Source: Polyangiaceae bacterium
GTDB taxonomy: Bacteria > Myxococcota_A > Polyangia > Polyangiales > Polyangiaceae
Direction: 5' to 3'
Length of the DNA: 64,000 bases
NCBI GenBank assembly: GCA_016715885.1
Contig: JADJXL010000020.1
Location: forward strand, 558,001-622,000
In this document: positions 1 to 7,417 of the stretch, piece after piece
How the letters are laid out: each line of letters opens with the position of its first letter
How positions within the stretch are numbered: position 1 is the stretch's first letter
The notes under the pieces: model-generated
Database searches by the model: none
What the model was told of the DNA's origin: nothing
The model's input: the letters and a program-made list of their open reading frames with translations, nothing else
Position numbers and translations under genes: made by a program

Positions 1-150
1 GAGCACGGACAGAAGTGCGAGCTCAGTTTTCATGGACGTTCACTTTCAGCAAGAAGGAAGCCGTAAGGGTTCGTCCGTCCAGTATACCGCACATTGCGCC
101 GGTGGGAAAGGGAGGAGTTGGAAAATTCCAGGGGATCCAGACCCGGTCTG
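1..150. other. Edge sequence with no recognised gene
   Basis: This stretch lies beyond the 3' end of the exonuclease III gene. Short open frames exist on the plus strand, but none has a recognisable domain and they continue antisense into the exonuclease gene. I see no RNA gene or clear terminator. Confidence 0.4.
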
Positions 151-939
151 CTACTCCACGATGGCCGGATCCACGTCGACGCCCACGGGGCAATGGTCAC
201 TGCCCATCACGTGAGGTTCGATGAAGGCGCGGCGCACGTATTTCGCAGCCGCGGGGGACGCAAGTACGTAATCGATACGCCATCCAATGTTTTTGGCCCT
301 TACGCCAAACCTTTGACTCCACCATGAATAATGGCCAGGCCCCGGTTCGAACGCTCGGAAGGTGTCGACATAACCCGAGCCAATCCAGCGGTCGAGCTCG
401 GCGCGCTCTTCCGGCAGAAAGCCGCTCGTTTTTTGGTTTTCCTTGGGCCGAGCAAGATCGATTTCGCGGTGCGCGGTGTTGAAATCTCCAATGACGAGCA
501 CCGGCTCTTTGCGCCGCAGCTTCGGTTCGAGCATATCGAAAATGCGTTGGTAAAACGCGAGCTTGAAAGGCACTCGGCCATTGTCGCGCTCGGTGCCGCT
601 TCCATTCGGGAAATATGCATTCACGAGCGTCAGGCGGCCGAACCGCGCGATCTGCACGCGCCCTTCGGCATCGAATTCGCGGTTCTTCATCGTCGTGACG
701 ACGCGATCCGGACGCAGGCGCGAAAGCAAGCCGACTCCGCTGTACCCCGGTCTATCCGCCGCGACGAACGCGCGATGCCAGCTTTCGTCGATGGTCGCGA
801 TACACGCTGTCGCTTGATCGGCCGCCGCACGCACTTCTTGCACGCCCACGATGTCGGCGTTTGCCCCTGCAAGCCACCCGGAAAAACCTTTTCCCATGGC
901 GGATCGCAACCCATTCACGTTCCAGCTCAGGATTCTCAT
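151..939 (-). CDS. xth: Exodeoxyribonuclease III (AP endonuclease)
   Basis: This is a 262-residue enzyme of the exonuclease III / AP endonuclease family, which cuts DNA at abasic sites and has 3'-5' exonuclease and 3'-repair activity in base excision repair. The family signatures are all present: the N-terminal SWNVNGLRS, Glu35 in VQEVRA, Tyr109 in NAYFPNG, GDFNTAHREIDLARP with Asp152 and Asn154, WRIDYVLAS with Asp223, and GSDHCPV with Asp248-His249. The length is normal for the short ExoA/XthA type. It is the first gene of the window and seems independent of the YeeE pair that begins nearby on the same strand. Assignment to the family is secure; which exact subfamily is less so. Confidence 0.95.
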   Translation of the reverse strand: MRILSWNVNGLRSAMGKGFSGWLAGANADIVGVQEVRAAADQATACIATIDESWHRAFVAADRPGYSGVGLLSRLRPDRVVTTMKNREFDAEGRVQIARFGRLTLVNAYFPNGSGTERDNGRVPFKLAFYQRIFDMLEPKLRRKEPVLVIGDFNTAHREIDLARPKENQKTSGFLPEERAELDRWIGSGYVDTFRAFEPGPGHYSWWSQRFGVRAKNIGWRIDYVLASPAAAKYVRRAFIEPHVMGSDHCPVGVDVDPAIVE

Positions 940-984
940 GGACGAACGCGGCCTTTCACGCGGCCGCGGTCCATATAGACGAGG

Positions 985-1432
985 TCAGGTTTTCTGTCCA
1001 GTCGCGATCCGTCGCTCGAAAACGTGCTCGGCAAGCATCCCGACGAGCATTGCCGCGACGAACGCCAAGACGCCGGGGCTTGCCGTGACGAGGTTCACGA
1101 TGCCAGGACCGGGACAAATGCCCACGATGCCCCATCCAACACCGAAGACGAGCGCTCCGACGACGAGCCGCCAATCGATGTCCTTGCGCTTCGGCAATTG
1201 GAAACTCTCGCCCAGAAACGATTGCAAACGACGGTGGGCAAACCGCACGGCCGGAATGTGCACGAGAATCGCGCCGAGCATGACGAACGCGAGGCTTGGA
1301 TCCCAATTCTCCGGTAACATCCAAAAAACCCAAAACTTTTTCCGGAAGGACCATACCCGAAATGGCAAGTCCAGCGCCGAACAAGAGCCCCGTCACGAGA
1401 AAAACCAATCGTGTTTTACCGGTGTTACTCAT
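985..1432 (-). pseudogene. YeeE/YedE-type (DUF6691) transporter half, frameshifted
   Basis: Translation from the ATG at 1432 gives a normal start for the second half of a split YeeE/YedE protein (LLFGAGLAISGMVLPEKV, then GFLDVTG). It then leaves frame, and the rest (WDPSLAFVMLGAILVH, GVGWGIVGICPGPGIVN and a last membrane helix) continues in another frame. The break lies at about 1305-1313, where one base too many sits between the codons for Thr-Gly and Asn-Trp-Asp; removing it would restore a protein of about 148 residues. Its ATG overlaps the stop of the upstream half (ATGA), as in intact two-gene YeeE/YedE operons. YeeE/YedE proteins import thiosulfate or related sulfur compounds. Either the gene is recently broken or there is a sequencing indel; the sequence alone does not decide. 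Confidence 0.75.
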
Positions 1433-1860
1433 GACGCACCTCCCAGGATATGCCGAGTCACGAATACGGTTATCGCGGCCGCGGCCATGAAGGTCACCGT
1501 TGCAACGAGCGATCGCACAGAAAAGCGGCTCAAACCGCACACGCCATGGCCGCTCGTGCAACCATTGCCGAGCCGCGTGCCGAAACCAACGAGCAAACCG
1601 GCAACAATGGCGGGTACGACAGGAACGCTGCTCGCATCGGGGAAACTCGATGGATGAACGATATAAACGACCATCCCAGCAGCGATGAGCCCTCCGATGA
1701 AGAGCAGCCTGTCGACGCGGTCCTTTGCGGCACGCATGAGGCCACCGCCGACGATGCCGCTGATCCCAGCGATTCGTCCGCTGAAAAGGAGCAGCACGGA
1801 GGCGGCAAGACCGATCAGGGCGCCACCCGCAAGGGCGGGGAGGGGATTGAAGGGTTGCAT
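1429..1860 (-). CDS. YeeE/YedE family sulfur-compound transporter, first half
   Basis: This is a membrane protein of 143 residues counted from the ATG at 1860; a slightly longer start at 1875 exists. It has about four hydrophobic helices and the YeeE/YedE signature GFGTRLGNGCTSGHGVCGLS, whose cysteine is the conserved residue of the thiosulfate path in this family. It opens a two-gene operon; the second half follows with a 4-bp overlap and carries a frameshift. Split pairs of this kind are often controlled by a sulfur-responsive ArsR-type repressor, but none is encoded here. A palindrome about 80 bp upstream (1941-1959) is a candidate operator. Confidence 0.85.
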   Translation of the reverse strand: MQPFNPLPALAGGALIGLAASVLLLFSGRIAGISGIVGGGLMRAAKDRVDRLLFIGGLIAAGMVVYIVHPSSFPDASSVPVVPAIVAGLLVGFGTRLGNGCTSGHGVCGLSRFSVRSLVATVTFMAAAAITVFVTRHILGGAS

Positions 1861-1940
1861 GGTTGTTTCACACAAGCAACCAGCGTGCCAACCAGTTTCT
1901 ATTGTATTTCTCGTAGCTTGCGTCGATATGTAACACGGCG

Positions 1941-1959
1941 TGTTTCAGCGCATGAAACA
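1941..1959. promoter_or_regulatory. Inverted repeat upstream of the YeeE/YedE operon
   Basis: A perfect 7-bp inverted repeat, TGTTTCA-N5-TGAAACA, lies about 80 bp ahead of the YeeE start. Its size and symmetry suit a dimeric winged-helix repressor site. This is inferred from symmetry and location only. Confidence 0.35.
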
Positions 1960-2007
1960 TTCGTATCGCACGATGGGGCGTGGGCGTTTGACTGTAACCA
2001 GAACAAA

Positions 2008-2039
2008 AGCAAAACAGCCAACCCTTTCGGATTGGCTGT
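2008..2039 (-). terminator. Rho-independent terminator of the tRNA pair
   Basis: Read on the minus strand, an 11-bp stem with one mismatch (ACAGCCAATCC / GGGTTGGCTGT) closed by GAAA is followed directly by a T-rich tail (TTTTGCTTTTG). It sits 23 bp after tRNA-Asp, where a terminator for the tRNA-Val/tRNA-Asp transcript is expected. Intrinsic terminators this clear are rare in the window. Confidence 0.8.
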
Positions 2040-2061
2040 CTTACGTACTGCTTGGGCTTAC

Positions 2062-2138
<77 letters not shown>

Positions 2139-2204
2139 AATCGTAAACTCGGGGACTGCTCTACTACTTCGACATGCAACCGCTGGTCAAGGACCTTTTT
2201 CGCC

Positions 2205-2279
2205 TGGTGGGCGGGACAGGGTTCGAACCTGCGGCCATCGGCTTGTAAGGCCGACGCTCTACCGCTGAGCTACCCGCCC
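2205..2279 (-). tRNA. tRNA-Val (TAC)
   Basis: The minus strand folds as a tRNA: acceptor GGGCGGG pairs with CCCGCCC, the D-arm is GCTC-AGCGGTA-GAGC, the anticodon loop CTTACAA carries anticodon TAC (decoding GTA, valine), the T-loop is TTCGAAC, and CCA is encoded. It is first of the pair with tRNA-Asp. Confidence 0.95.
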
Positions 2280-2393
2280 TGTCGGAGAGGCCGCGGAGTC
2301 TACATGGCGAAGCTTTGCCGTCAAGAACTTTTTTGAAGGGGGGTCAGAATTTGTTCGCGCGCTGCGCGCAGGGCTTGGTTCACGATGGGGGGC

Positions 2394-2540
2394 TCGCGCC
2401 TCACCCCCCGACCCCCTCTCCAGCTCCGCGGCTACGCCGCTGCGTGGAGAGGGGGAGAAAGAACGAGCGTCACAATGCCGTAGTTCCCCCTCTCCGCGGA
2501 GCGAAGCGACGGGGAGAGGGGGCTAGGGGGTGAGGCGCGA
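2394..2540. repeat. Inverted pair of CCTCACCCCC-type hairpin repeats
   Basis: Two copies of a hairpin repeat face each other. Each has a CCCCCTCTCC / GGAGAGGGGG stem with a different loop, and the outer ends (CGCGCCTCACCCC and GGGGTGAGGCGCG) pair too, so the whole block can form a cruciform. The same family occurs four times at 21921-22112. It fills most of the 375-bp gap between tRNA-Val and the ligase operon. Confidence 0.85.
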
Positions 2541-2654
2541 AAGGGCTTCACAGACGCTCTCCCCACCAGCGCCCGATTTGCCTCCCTTCGGATCGAACGG
2601 CGATCTAGAGTCGGTCCCGTACGAACACCGAAGAGGAGCAACGGAGAGACACCT

Positions 2655-3638
2655 ATGACGGAGCGGATCGGCATTCTGGCGGGTTGGGAAAAGTCCTTCC
2701 CCCAGGCCTTCATCGACAGATGCAACCGAGTATCAGGCATCTCGGCAGAATTCGCGAAGATCGGCGGAACGCCGGAACGCTTCGTTTCGCCGTACCGCGT
2801 CCTGGTCGATCGCATCAGCCAAGAAGTGAAGCACTACCGCTTCCACCTCAAAGCCGCGGCTCTCGGTGGCGCCTACGTGATCAACGATCCGTTCTGGTGG
2901 AGCGCCGACGACAAGTTCTTCGGCTTCTCGCTCGCATCACGAATCGGCGTCGCAACGCCTCGCACCGTGATGCTGCCGCAAAAAGAATACATCCCCGCCA
3001 TCGACAAAAATCGCAGCCTGCGCAACCTCGAGTTCCCACTGAACTGGGAAGCCATCGTCGACTACGTCAAGTTCCCCGCCATCCTGAAACCCGCCGACGG
3101 CGGCGGATGGAAAGACGTGACGGTCGTGCGCACGCCAGGCGAGCTGCTCAAGGCGTACGACGCATCGGGCCTGAACGTGATGACACTGCAAGAGTTCATC
3201 GACTTCGATGACTACGTGCGCTGCATCTGCATCGGCCGCGAACGCGTGCTGACGATTCAATACGATCCCAAACAAATCGGTCCGACGGGGCTGCGAGGGC
3301 GTTACATCTTCCGCGACGAAGAACGTTGGCTCCCCAAAGATCAGCACGACCGCGTCGTGCACGATGCCCTGCGCCTCAACCACGCGCTCGGCTACGACAT
3401 GAACTCGGTCGAGTTCGCCATGCGCGACGGCGTGCCGTACGCCATCGACTTCACGAACCCCGCACCCGACATGCACATCGAGCACCTCGGCGAGCGGTTC
3501 TTCGACACGGTGACCGATTGGATGGTCGACTTCTGCGTTCGCGCGGCGAAAGAAGGCCGGACGATTCGCGATCGCTACACGTCGTGGCACAAGCTGGCCG
3601 GCGAAGTCGAACCGATTCGTTGGGATCGCGGCGGATGA
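2655..3638 (+). CDS. RimK-like ATP-grasp ligase
   Basis: This 327-residue protein looks like an ATP-grasp carboxylate-amine ligase, which activates a carboxylate as acyl phosphate and joins it to an amine. The visible elements are Lys87 (ADDKFFG), Lys145 in AILKPADGGGWKDV (the phosphate loop), the adenine-strand MTLQEFID at 177-183, and the metal site, Glu253 (VEFAMRDG) with Asp265 and Asn268 (AIDFTNPAPD). It starts after a GGAGAG ribosome site. Its stop overlaps the start of the next gene (ATGA), and a YbdK-like ligase follows, so it should act in one pathway with them. The substrate is unknown; RimK relatives add amino acids to peptides or small molecules. Confidence 0.8.
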   Translation: MTERIGILAGWEKSFPQAFIDRCNRVSGISAEFAKIGGTPERFVSPYRVLVDRISQEVKHYRFHLKAAALGGAYVINDPFWWSADDKFFGFSLASRIGVATPRTVMLPQKEYIPAIDKNRSLRNLEFPLNWEAIVDYVKFPAILKPADGGGWKDVTVVRTPGELLKAYDASGLNVMTLQEFIDFDDYVRCICIGRERVLTIQYDPKQIGPTGLRGRYIFRDEERWLPKDQHDRVVHDALRLNHALGYDMNSVEFAMRDGVPYAIDFTNPAPDMHIEHLGERFFDTVTDWMVDFCVRAAKEGRTIRDRYTSWHKLAGEVEPIRWDRGG

Positions 3639-5032
3639 CGAGCGAGAGGCCTCCGAAACACCCGTGGACGGCAGCGATCGACGAAGCCGTCGATCGCTAC
3701 CACGACGTCCTCACGGCCTACGTGGCTCGAGGCGGAGAAGATCACCTCGCACTGGTCGAGCGCATGGTCGCTCGCGGTGCGGTGTTTGCCGGTAGGCCAC
3801 TGTGCACGTTTCTCCGGCCAAACTTCGTGCTGCGCCCGCAATACATGCAGCTTCGTCGCGCGGTCGAACACTTTCGCAGTGCCATCATCAAAGCGAAAGA
3901 CATCGTCCTGCGCGAACCTCAACTGCTCGAGCTGCTCGCGCTCACCGACGGCGAAAGGCGCCTCTTCTCCTACAACCCAGCCTTCGAATCCGTCGGTGTC
4001 GTGACGCGTCTCGACGCGATCCTTTCAGGGCCCGACATTTCGTTCGTCGAGCTGAACGCCGAAGGTGCGTTCGGGCCGAGCTACGCGGATCGCCTCACGG
4101 AGATCTTCGAAGGCTTTCAGCCGATGCGCGAGTTCATCCGCGGAGCACCGGCGACGCCCATCTACAGCGGCAATTCGCTCGTCGGCGCCATCCTCGATGC
4201 ATGGCACGAGTTTGGAGGGACGCACGTTCCCAAAGTCGCCGTCGTCGATTGGCAAGAAGTCGCGACTCGAACCGAGTTCGACATGATCTGCGAACGCTTC
4301 AAGCGTCACGGCATTCCAGCTCGATTCGTCGACCCGCGAGAGCTCGAATTCAAAGACGGTCTGCTGTCGAGCCGCGGCGAAGTGATCGATCTGGTCTACC
4401 GCCGCGTGCTGACGAGCGAGCTGCTCGGGCGCGAAGACGAAGTGAAAGCGCTCATCGAGGCCTACAAGGCGCGCGTCGTGTGCGTCGTGAACAGCTTCCG
4501 CGCCAAGCTGCTCGACAAGAAGGTGCTGTTCGCGCTGCTCTTCGACCCACGTGTCACGTCTTCCTTCACGCCGGAGGAAGAGGCGAGCGTGCGTCAGTGC
4601 ATTCCGTGGACGCGCCGAGTCGAAGAGACGAAGACCGAAGGTCCGGACGGACAAACCATCGATCTGCTTCCTTGGGCACGCGATAACCGAACTCGTTTGG
4701 TGCTCAAACCAAATGACGAGCTCGGTGGTCGTGGTGTTCTGATTGGTGCGAGCGTCGAAGGGGCCGTGTGGGAGCGAGCGCTGAAGCTAGGGCTCGTCGA
4801 TCCGTCCGTCTTGCAGCTTCGCGTTCCGCTGCCAACGTCGATGTTTCCCGAGGTGGGAGCGGCCGGGGAGCTGTATTTTTCGCGTCGCTACATGGAGCTC
4901 GATCCGATCCTGTTCCGTGGCGAGCTAGGTGGACTTTTGGGGCGGCTGTCCGCGACGAACATGTGCAACGTGCACACGGGGGCCGGCACCGTTCCGACGT
5001 TCATCATCGAGCAAAGCTCTAACGCCGCCTGA
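3635..5032 (+). CDS. Circularly permuted ATP-grasp-like protein
   Basis: This 465-residue protein is coupled to the upstream ATP-grasp gene by a 4-bp overlap. I recognise a pattern of the circularly permuted (type 2) ATP-grasp group: SFVELNAEGAFGPSYAD in the first half, DLVYRRVLTSELLG in the middle, and a glycine-rich phosphate loop LVLKPNDELGGRGVLIG near residues 354-370, late in the chain instead of early. Such proteins are often grouped with COOH-NH2 ligases and other ATP-grasp enzymes in predicted peptide-synthesis operons, which matches the neighbours on both sides. Function is inferred from motif and context only; a glutathionylspermidine-synthase-like fold is the nearest alternative. 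Confidence 0.65.
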   Translation: MTSERPPKHPWTAAIDEAVDRYHDVLTAYVARGGEDHLALVERMVARGAVFAGRPLCTFLRPNFVLRPQYMQLRRAVEHFRSAIIKAKDIVLREPQLLELLALTDGERRLFSYNPAFESVGVVTRLDAILSGPDISFVELNAEGAFGPSYADRLTEIFEGFQPMREFIRGAPATPIYSGNSLVGAILDAWHEFGGTHVPKVAVVDWQEVATRTEFDMICERFKRHGIPARFVDPRELEFKDGLLSSRGEVIDLVYRRVLTSELLGREDEVKALIEAYKARVVCVVNSFRAKLLDKKVLFALLFDPRVTSSFTPEEEASVRQCIPWTRRVEETKTEGPDGQTIDLLPWARDNRTRLVLKPNDELGGRGVLIGASVEGAVWERALKLGLVDPSVLQLRVPLPTSMFPEVGAAGELYFSRRYMELDPILFRGELGGLLGRLSATNMCNVHTGAGTVPTFIIEQSSNAA

Positions 5033-5086
5033 GTGAGCGGCTCTATCGTTCATTTGCTTTGAGTTTGTCGACAGGGAGTGACACGC

Positions 5087-6217
5087 ATGAGCACTACGGT
5101 TTCTGGGCTTCTCGACAACCAATTCACCCTCGGCATCGAGGAAGAGTTTCAGATCGTTCACCCCGAATCGCGCGAGCTGCGTTCGTACGTGAGTCAGCTC
5201 CTCGAGGAAGGTGGCAAGCAGTCGCTGCTTCGCGAGCGCGTGCGTCCGGAGATGCATCAGTCGGTCGTCGAAACGGGCACGGGCATCTGTCGTGACATCA
5301 GGCAAGCGCGGTCGGAGATCTGCGAGCTACGAGGTGAGCTGAACGGGCTTGCGAGCAAGCATGGTCTGCGCATCGTCGCCGCCGGCACGCATCCGTTCAG
5401 CGATTGGAAGAGGCAGGAGATCACTGATGGCGAACGTTACAAAGTCATCGTCGAAGATCTTCAGGACGTTGCTCGCGCGAACTTGATTTTCGGGCTTCAC
5501 GTGCACGTGGGCATCAAGGACAAGGAGGTCGCGATCGCGCTTGCGAACCAGGTTCGTTACTTCCTTCCGCACATCTTGGCGCTGTCGACGTCGAGCCCGT
5601 TCTGGCTTGGTCGCAATTCCGGTCTGAAGAGCATCCGAAGCGAGATTTTCAAGCGATTCCCGCGCACGGGCATCCCTGGCCATTTCGACTCGTACCATCA
5701 GTACCAGTCGTACGTGGACTTGCTGGTGAAGACGGGTTGCATCGACAACGCGAAGAAGATTTGGTGGGACGTTCGGGCGCATCCGTTCTTCGACACGGTG
5801 GAGGTGCGCATCTGCGACATGTCGACGCGCATCGACGACACGGTGGCACTCGCGGCGCTCATTCAAGCGATCATGGGCAAACTTTATTTGCTGTACCAAC
5901 GAAACATGGGCTTCCGCGAGTATGCTCGTGAGCTCGTCGAGGAGAACAAGTGGCGCGCGGTGCGCTACGGCATCGACGGGCAGCTCATCGACTTCGGCAA
6001 GCAGAGGCAGGTGCCGCTGCGAGCGTTGATCAGCGAGCTTTTGGATTTCGTGTCGGAGGCGGCCGATATCTTCAAGTCGCAAGAGGAGCTCGATCGCGTG
6101 CGCAAGATCCTCGTGGAGGGGACGAGTGCCGACAAGCAGCTTGCGGTTTACGCGAAGACGCAGAGCTATCAGGCGGTTGTCGATCATCTCATCCACGAGA
6201 CGAGCCTAGGCGCCTGA
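5087..6217 (+). CDS. Carboxylate-amine ligase, YbdK/GCS2 family
   Basis: This 376-residue protein belongs to the glutamate-cysteine ligase type 2 (YbdK) family, which forms an amide between a carboxylate and an amino compound using ATP. Signatures are TLGIEEEFQIV with Glu18-20, GTGICRDIRQARSEI, AGTHPFSDW, GLHVHVGIKD near residue 137, and RFPRTGIPGHFDSYHQY. The ATG at 5087 is preferred over the GTG at 5078 because AGGGAG (5073-5078) then lies 8 bases upstream. It is the third ligase in a row, 54 bp after the permuted ATP-grasp gene. It could add glutamate or cysteine to a product of its neighbours; in some bacteria the family works as a weak gamma-glutamylcysteine synthetase. Confidence 0.9.
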   Translation: MSTTVSGLLDNQFTLGIEEEFQIVHPESRELRSYVSQLLEEGGKQSLLRERVRPEMHQSVVETGTGICRDIRQARSEICELRGELNGLASKHGLRIVAAGTHPFSDWKRQEITDGERYKVIVEDLQDVARANLIFGLHVHVGIKDKEVAIALANQVRYFLPHILALSTSSPFWLGRNSGLKSIRSEIFKRFPRTGIPGHFDSYHQYQSYVDLLVKTGCIDNAKKIWWDVRAHPFFDTVEVRICDMSTRIDDTVALAALIQAIMGKLYLLYQRNMGFREYARELVEENKWRAVRYGIDGQLIDFGKQRQVPLRALISELLDFVSEAADIFKSQEELDRVRKILVEGTSADKQLAVYAKTQSYQAVVDHLIHETSLGA

Positions 6218-6236
6218 AGCAGGGGCAAAAAATGTT

Positions 6237-6301
6237 GAAATCCAAGCCCTTGGAGCATTTTTCGCTGCGACGAGTTGCTGAGGATTTCAGTCCAAGGGGC
6301 T
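6237..6301. promoter_or_regulatory. Interleaved inverted repeats ahead of a lipoprotein gene
   Basis: Two pairs of complementary segments alternate here: GAAATCC (6237-6243) with GGATTTC (6282-6288), and AGCCCTTGGA (6245-6254) with TCCAAGGGGCT (6291-6301). The order A-B-A'-B' would give a pseudoknot or two mutually exclusive stems. It lies between the YbdK gene and the next start. Functional meaning is speculative. Confidence 0.25.
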
Positions 6302-6321
6302 CGCTCTGCTACCGTGCTCGT

Positions 6322-7104
6322 GTGGGAACGAAGAGGAGAGGCTTGCTTCGGATCGCAGCGCTTGCCGTCATCGCGCTTTTTGGATCCGTGGGGACTGCGA
6401 GTTGTGCGTCGACGGAGTATCACGCGGAGCCGCCGGGAGAACCTGCGGGTCGCGGGAGTGCATCCGTTCCATCGGGGGCGATAGGGGTTTGCAAACGAGC
6501 AGACACGAAGCGCCCTCCGGTCGTGAGCGAAGCGCTTTGGGAAAACGCGCGACCGTGTACGCCGCGAACGCCTCCCGAGCACATTCGACTCGGTTATTCC
6601 GACAAGGATGATCCCGAGGTCGAGAAGCAAATCGAGAGTGTTCTTTCGGCGCTGAAAGAAGGGCAGAAAGAAGACGGGGGCAACAACACGATGCTTTCGG
6701 CAGTGCGTGGTGTGCGGCAGCGTGCGGTGGACATTCCGACGCTACGTGATCGCGTTTCACGGGACTCGACTTCGGGCGGCACGTGCGACTTCACGTACCT
6801 GCTGAACACGATGAGCAAGGCGCGTGAAAAGATCGAGCGGGATTCGTGCACGGCTGATGTTTACGACGTCAAGGAGCTCAAACAAGTTTGTCTGTTCGAC
6901 GCGGGCAAACCTGAAGCTTCGTGGCTGACGAGCGGCTGGGCGTGTTTGATGAACGTGCGCGCTTTGGGTAGCGATCAGTCGTGTCATCGTTTGTGTGCGT
7001 ACGATGATTACTGCATGAAGCAGGTGAGTTGCGCAGGTGCGGACATCGATCTGCTGCTGTGCGCGATGGGCATCTGCTTGCCGGTGCAGCGCGGTAGCTA
7101 CTGA
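6322..7104 (+). CDS. Predicted lipoprotein, Cys-rich C-terminus
   Basis: From the GTG at 6322 this is a 260-residue protein with a textbook lipoprotein signal: positive n-region (TKRRGLLR), a hydrophobic stretch, and the lipobox GTASC with Cys28. An ATG at 6232 behind an AGGGG site would add 30 residues, but then the signal would be buried. The second half holds about ten cysteines (CDFTYLL, DSCTADV, WACLMN, CHRLCAYDDYCMKQVSC, LLCAMGIC), suggesting a disulfide-bonded periplasmic or surface domain. I do not recognise the family. It follows the three-ligase cassette on the same strand, but a 100-bp gap means that linkage is uncertain. Confidence 0.7.
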   Translation: MGTKRRGLLRIAALAVIALFGSVGTASCASTEYHAEPPGEPAGRGSASVPSGAIGVCKRADTKRPPVVSEALWENARPCTPRTPPEHIRLGYSDKDDPEVEKQIESVLSALKEGQKEDGGNNTMLSAVRGVRQRAVDIPTLRDRVSRDSTSGGTCDFTYLLNTMSKAREKIERDSCTADVYDVKELKQVCLFDAGKPEASWLTSGWACLMNVRALGSDQSCHRLCAYDDYCMKQVSCAGADIDLLLCAMGICLPVQRGSY

Positions 7105-7197
7105 TTCGTTGAAGACGAGTCTGGATTTGGCACGCTTGCTTCGCGCGCACGAGTACCGACGGTACGAGCCATTCGCCTGATGCAAGGACGCAGTTGA

Positions 7198-7294
7198 GGT
7201 GTGTTTTTCCTGGCACTCGCGGTCCCCCTGAACTCGCCCGCTGGGCGGGTTCAAACAGCAGGAACCACCACGACCGCCAGAAAAAACACACACC
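7198..7294. repeat. Structured palindromic element, copy 1
   Basis: This is a palindrome of about 97 bp with near-complementary ends, GGTGTGTTTTTCCTGGC (7198-7214) and GCCAGAAAAAACACACACC (7276-7294), enclosing an inner hairpin (GAACTCGCCC / GGGCGGGTTC). The core matches the inverted copy at 17919-18027, while the end stems differ. It occupies most of the 313-bp gap before the Pro/Ala-rich gene; the rest of that gap shows nothing recognisable. Confidence 0.75.
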
Positions 7295-7417
7295 AACCGC
7301 TTTACATCCGCTCTGCATTCAATCTCCCCGAATAGACCCTGCTTTGCGCTGTTCACGGAGACGAACGGACGCGTATCGTGTTATTGGGCGTAGGTAGGAC
7401 GCGCAGGCACGAAAACG

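Noticed and set aside
15..224. Short plus-strand frames at the left edge
   Set aside because: They overlap the exonuclease gene antisense and have no recognisable motif.
7198..7294. Retron msr/msd
   Set aside because: The palindrome has suitable arms, but no reverse transcriptase gene is in the window.
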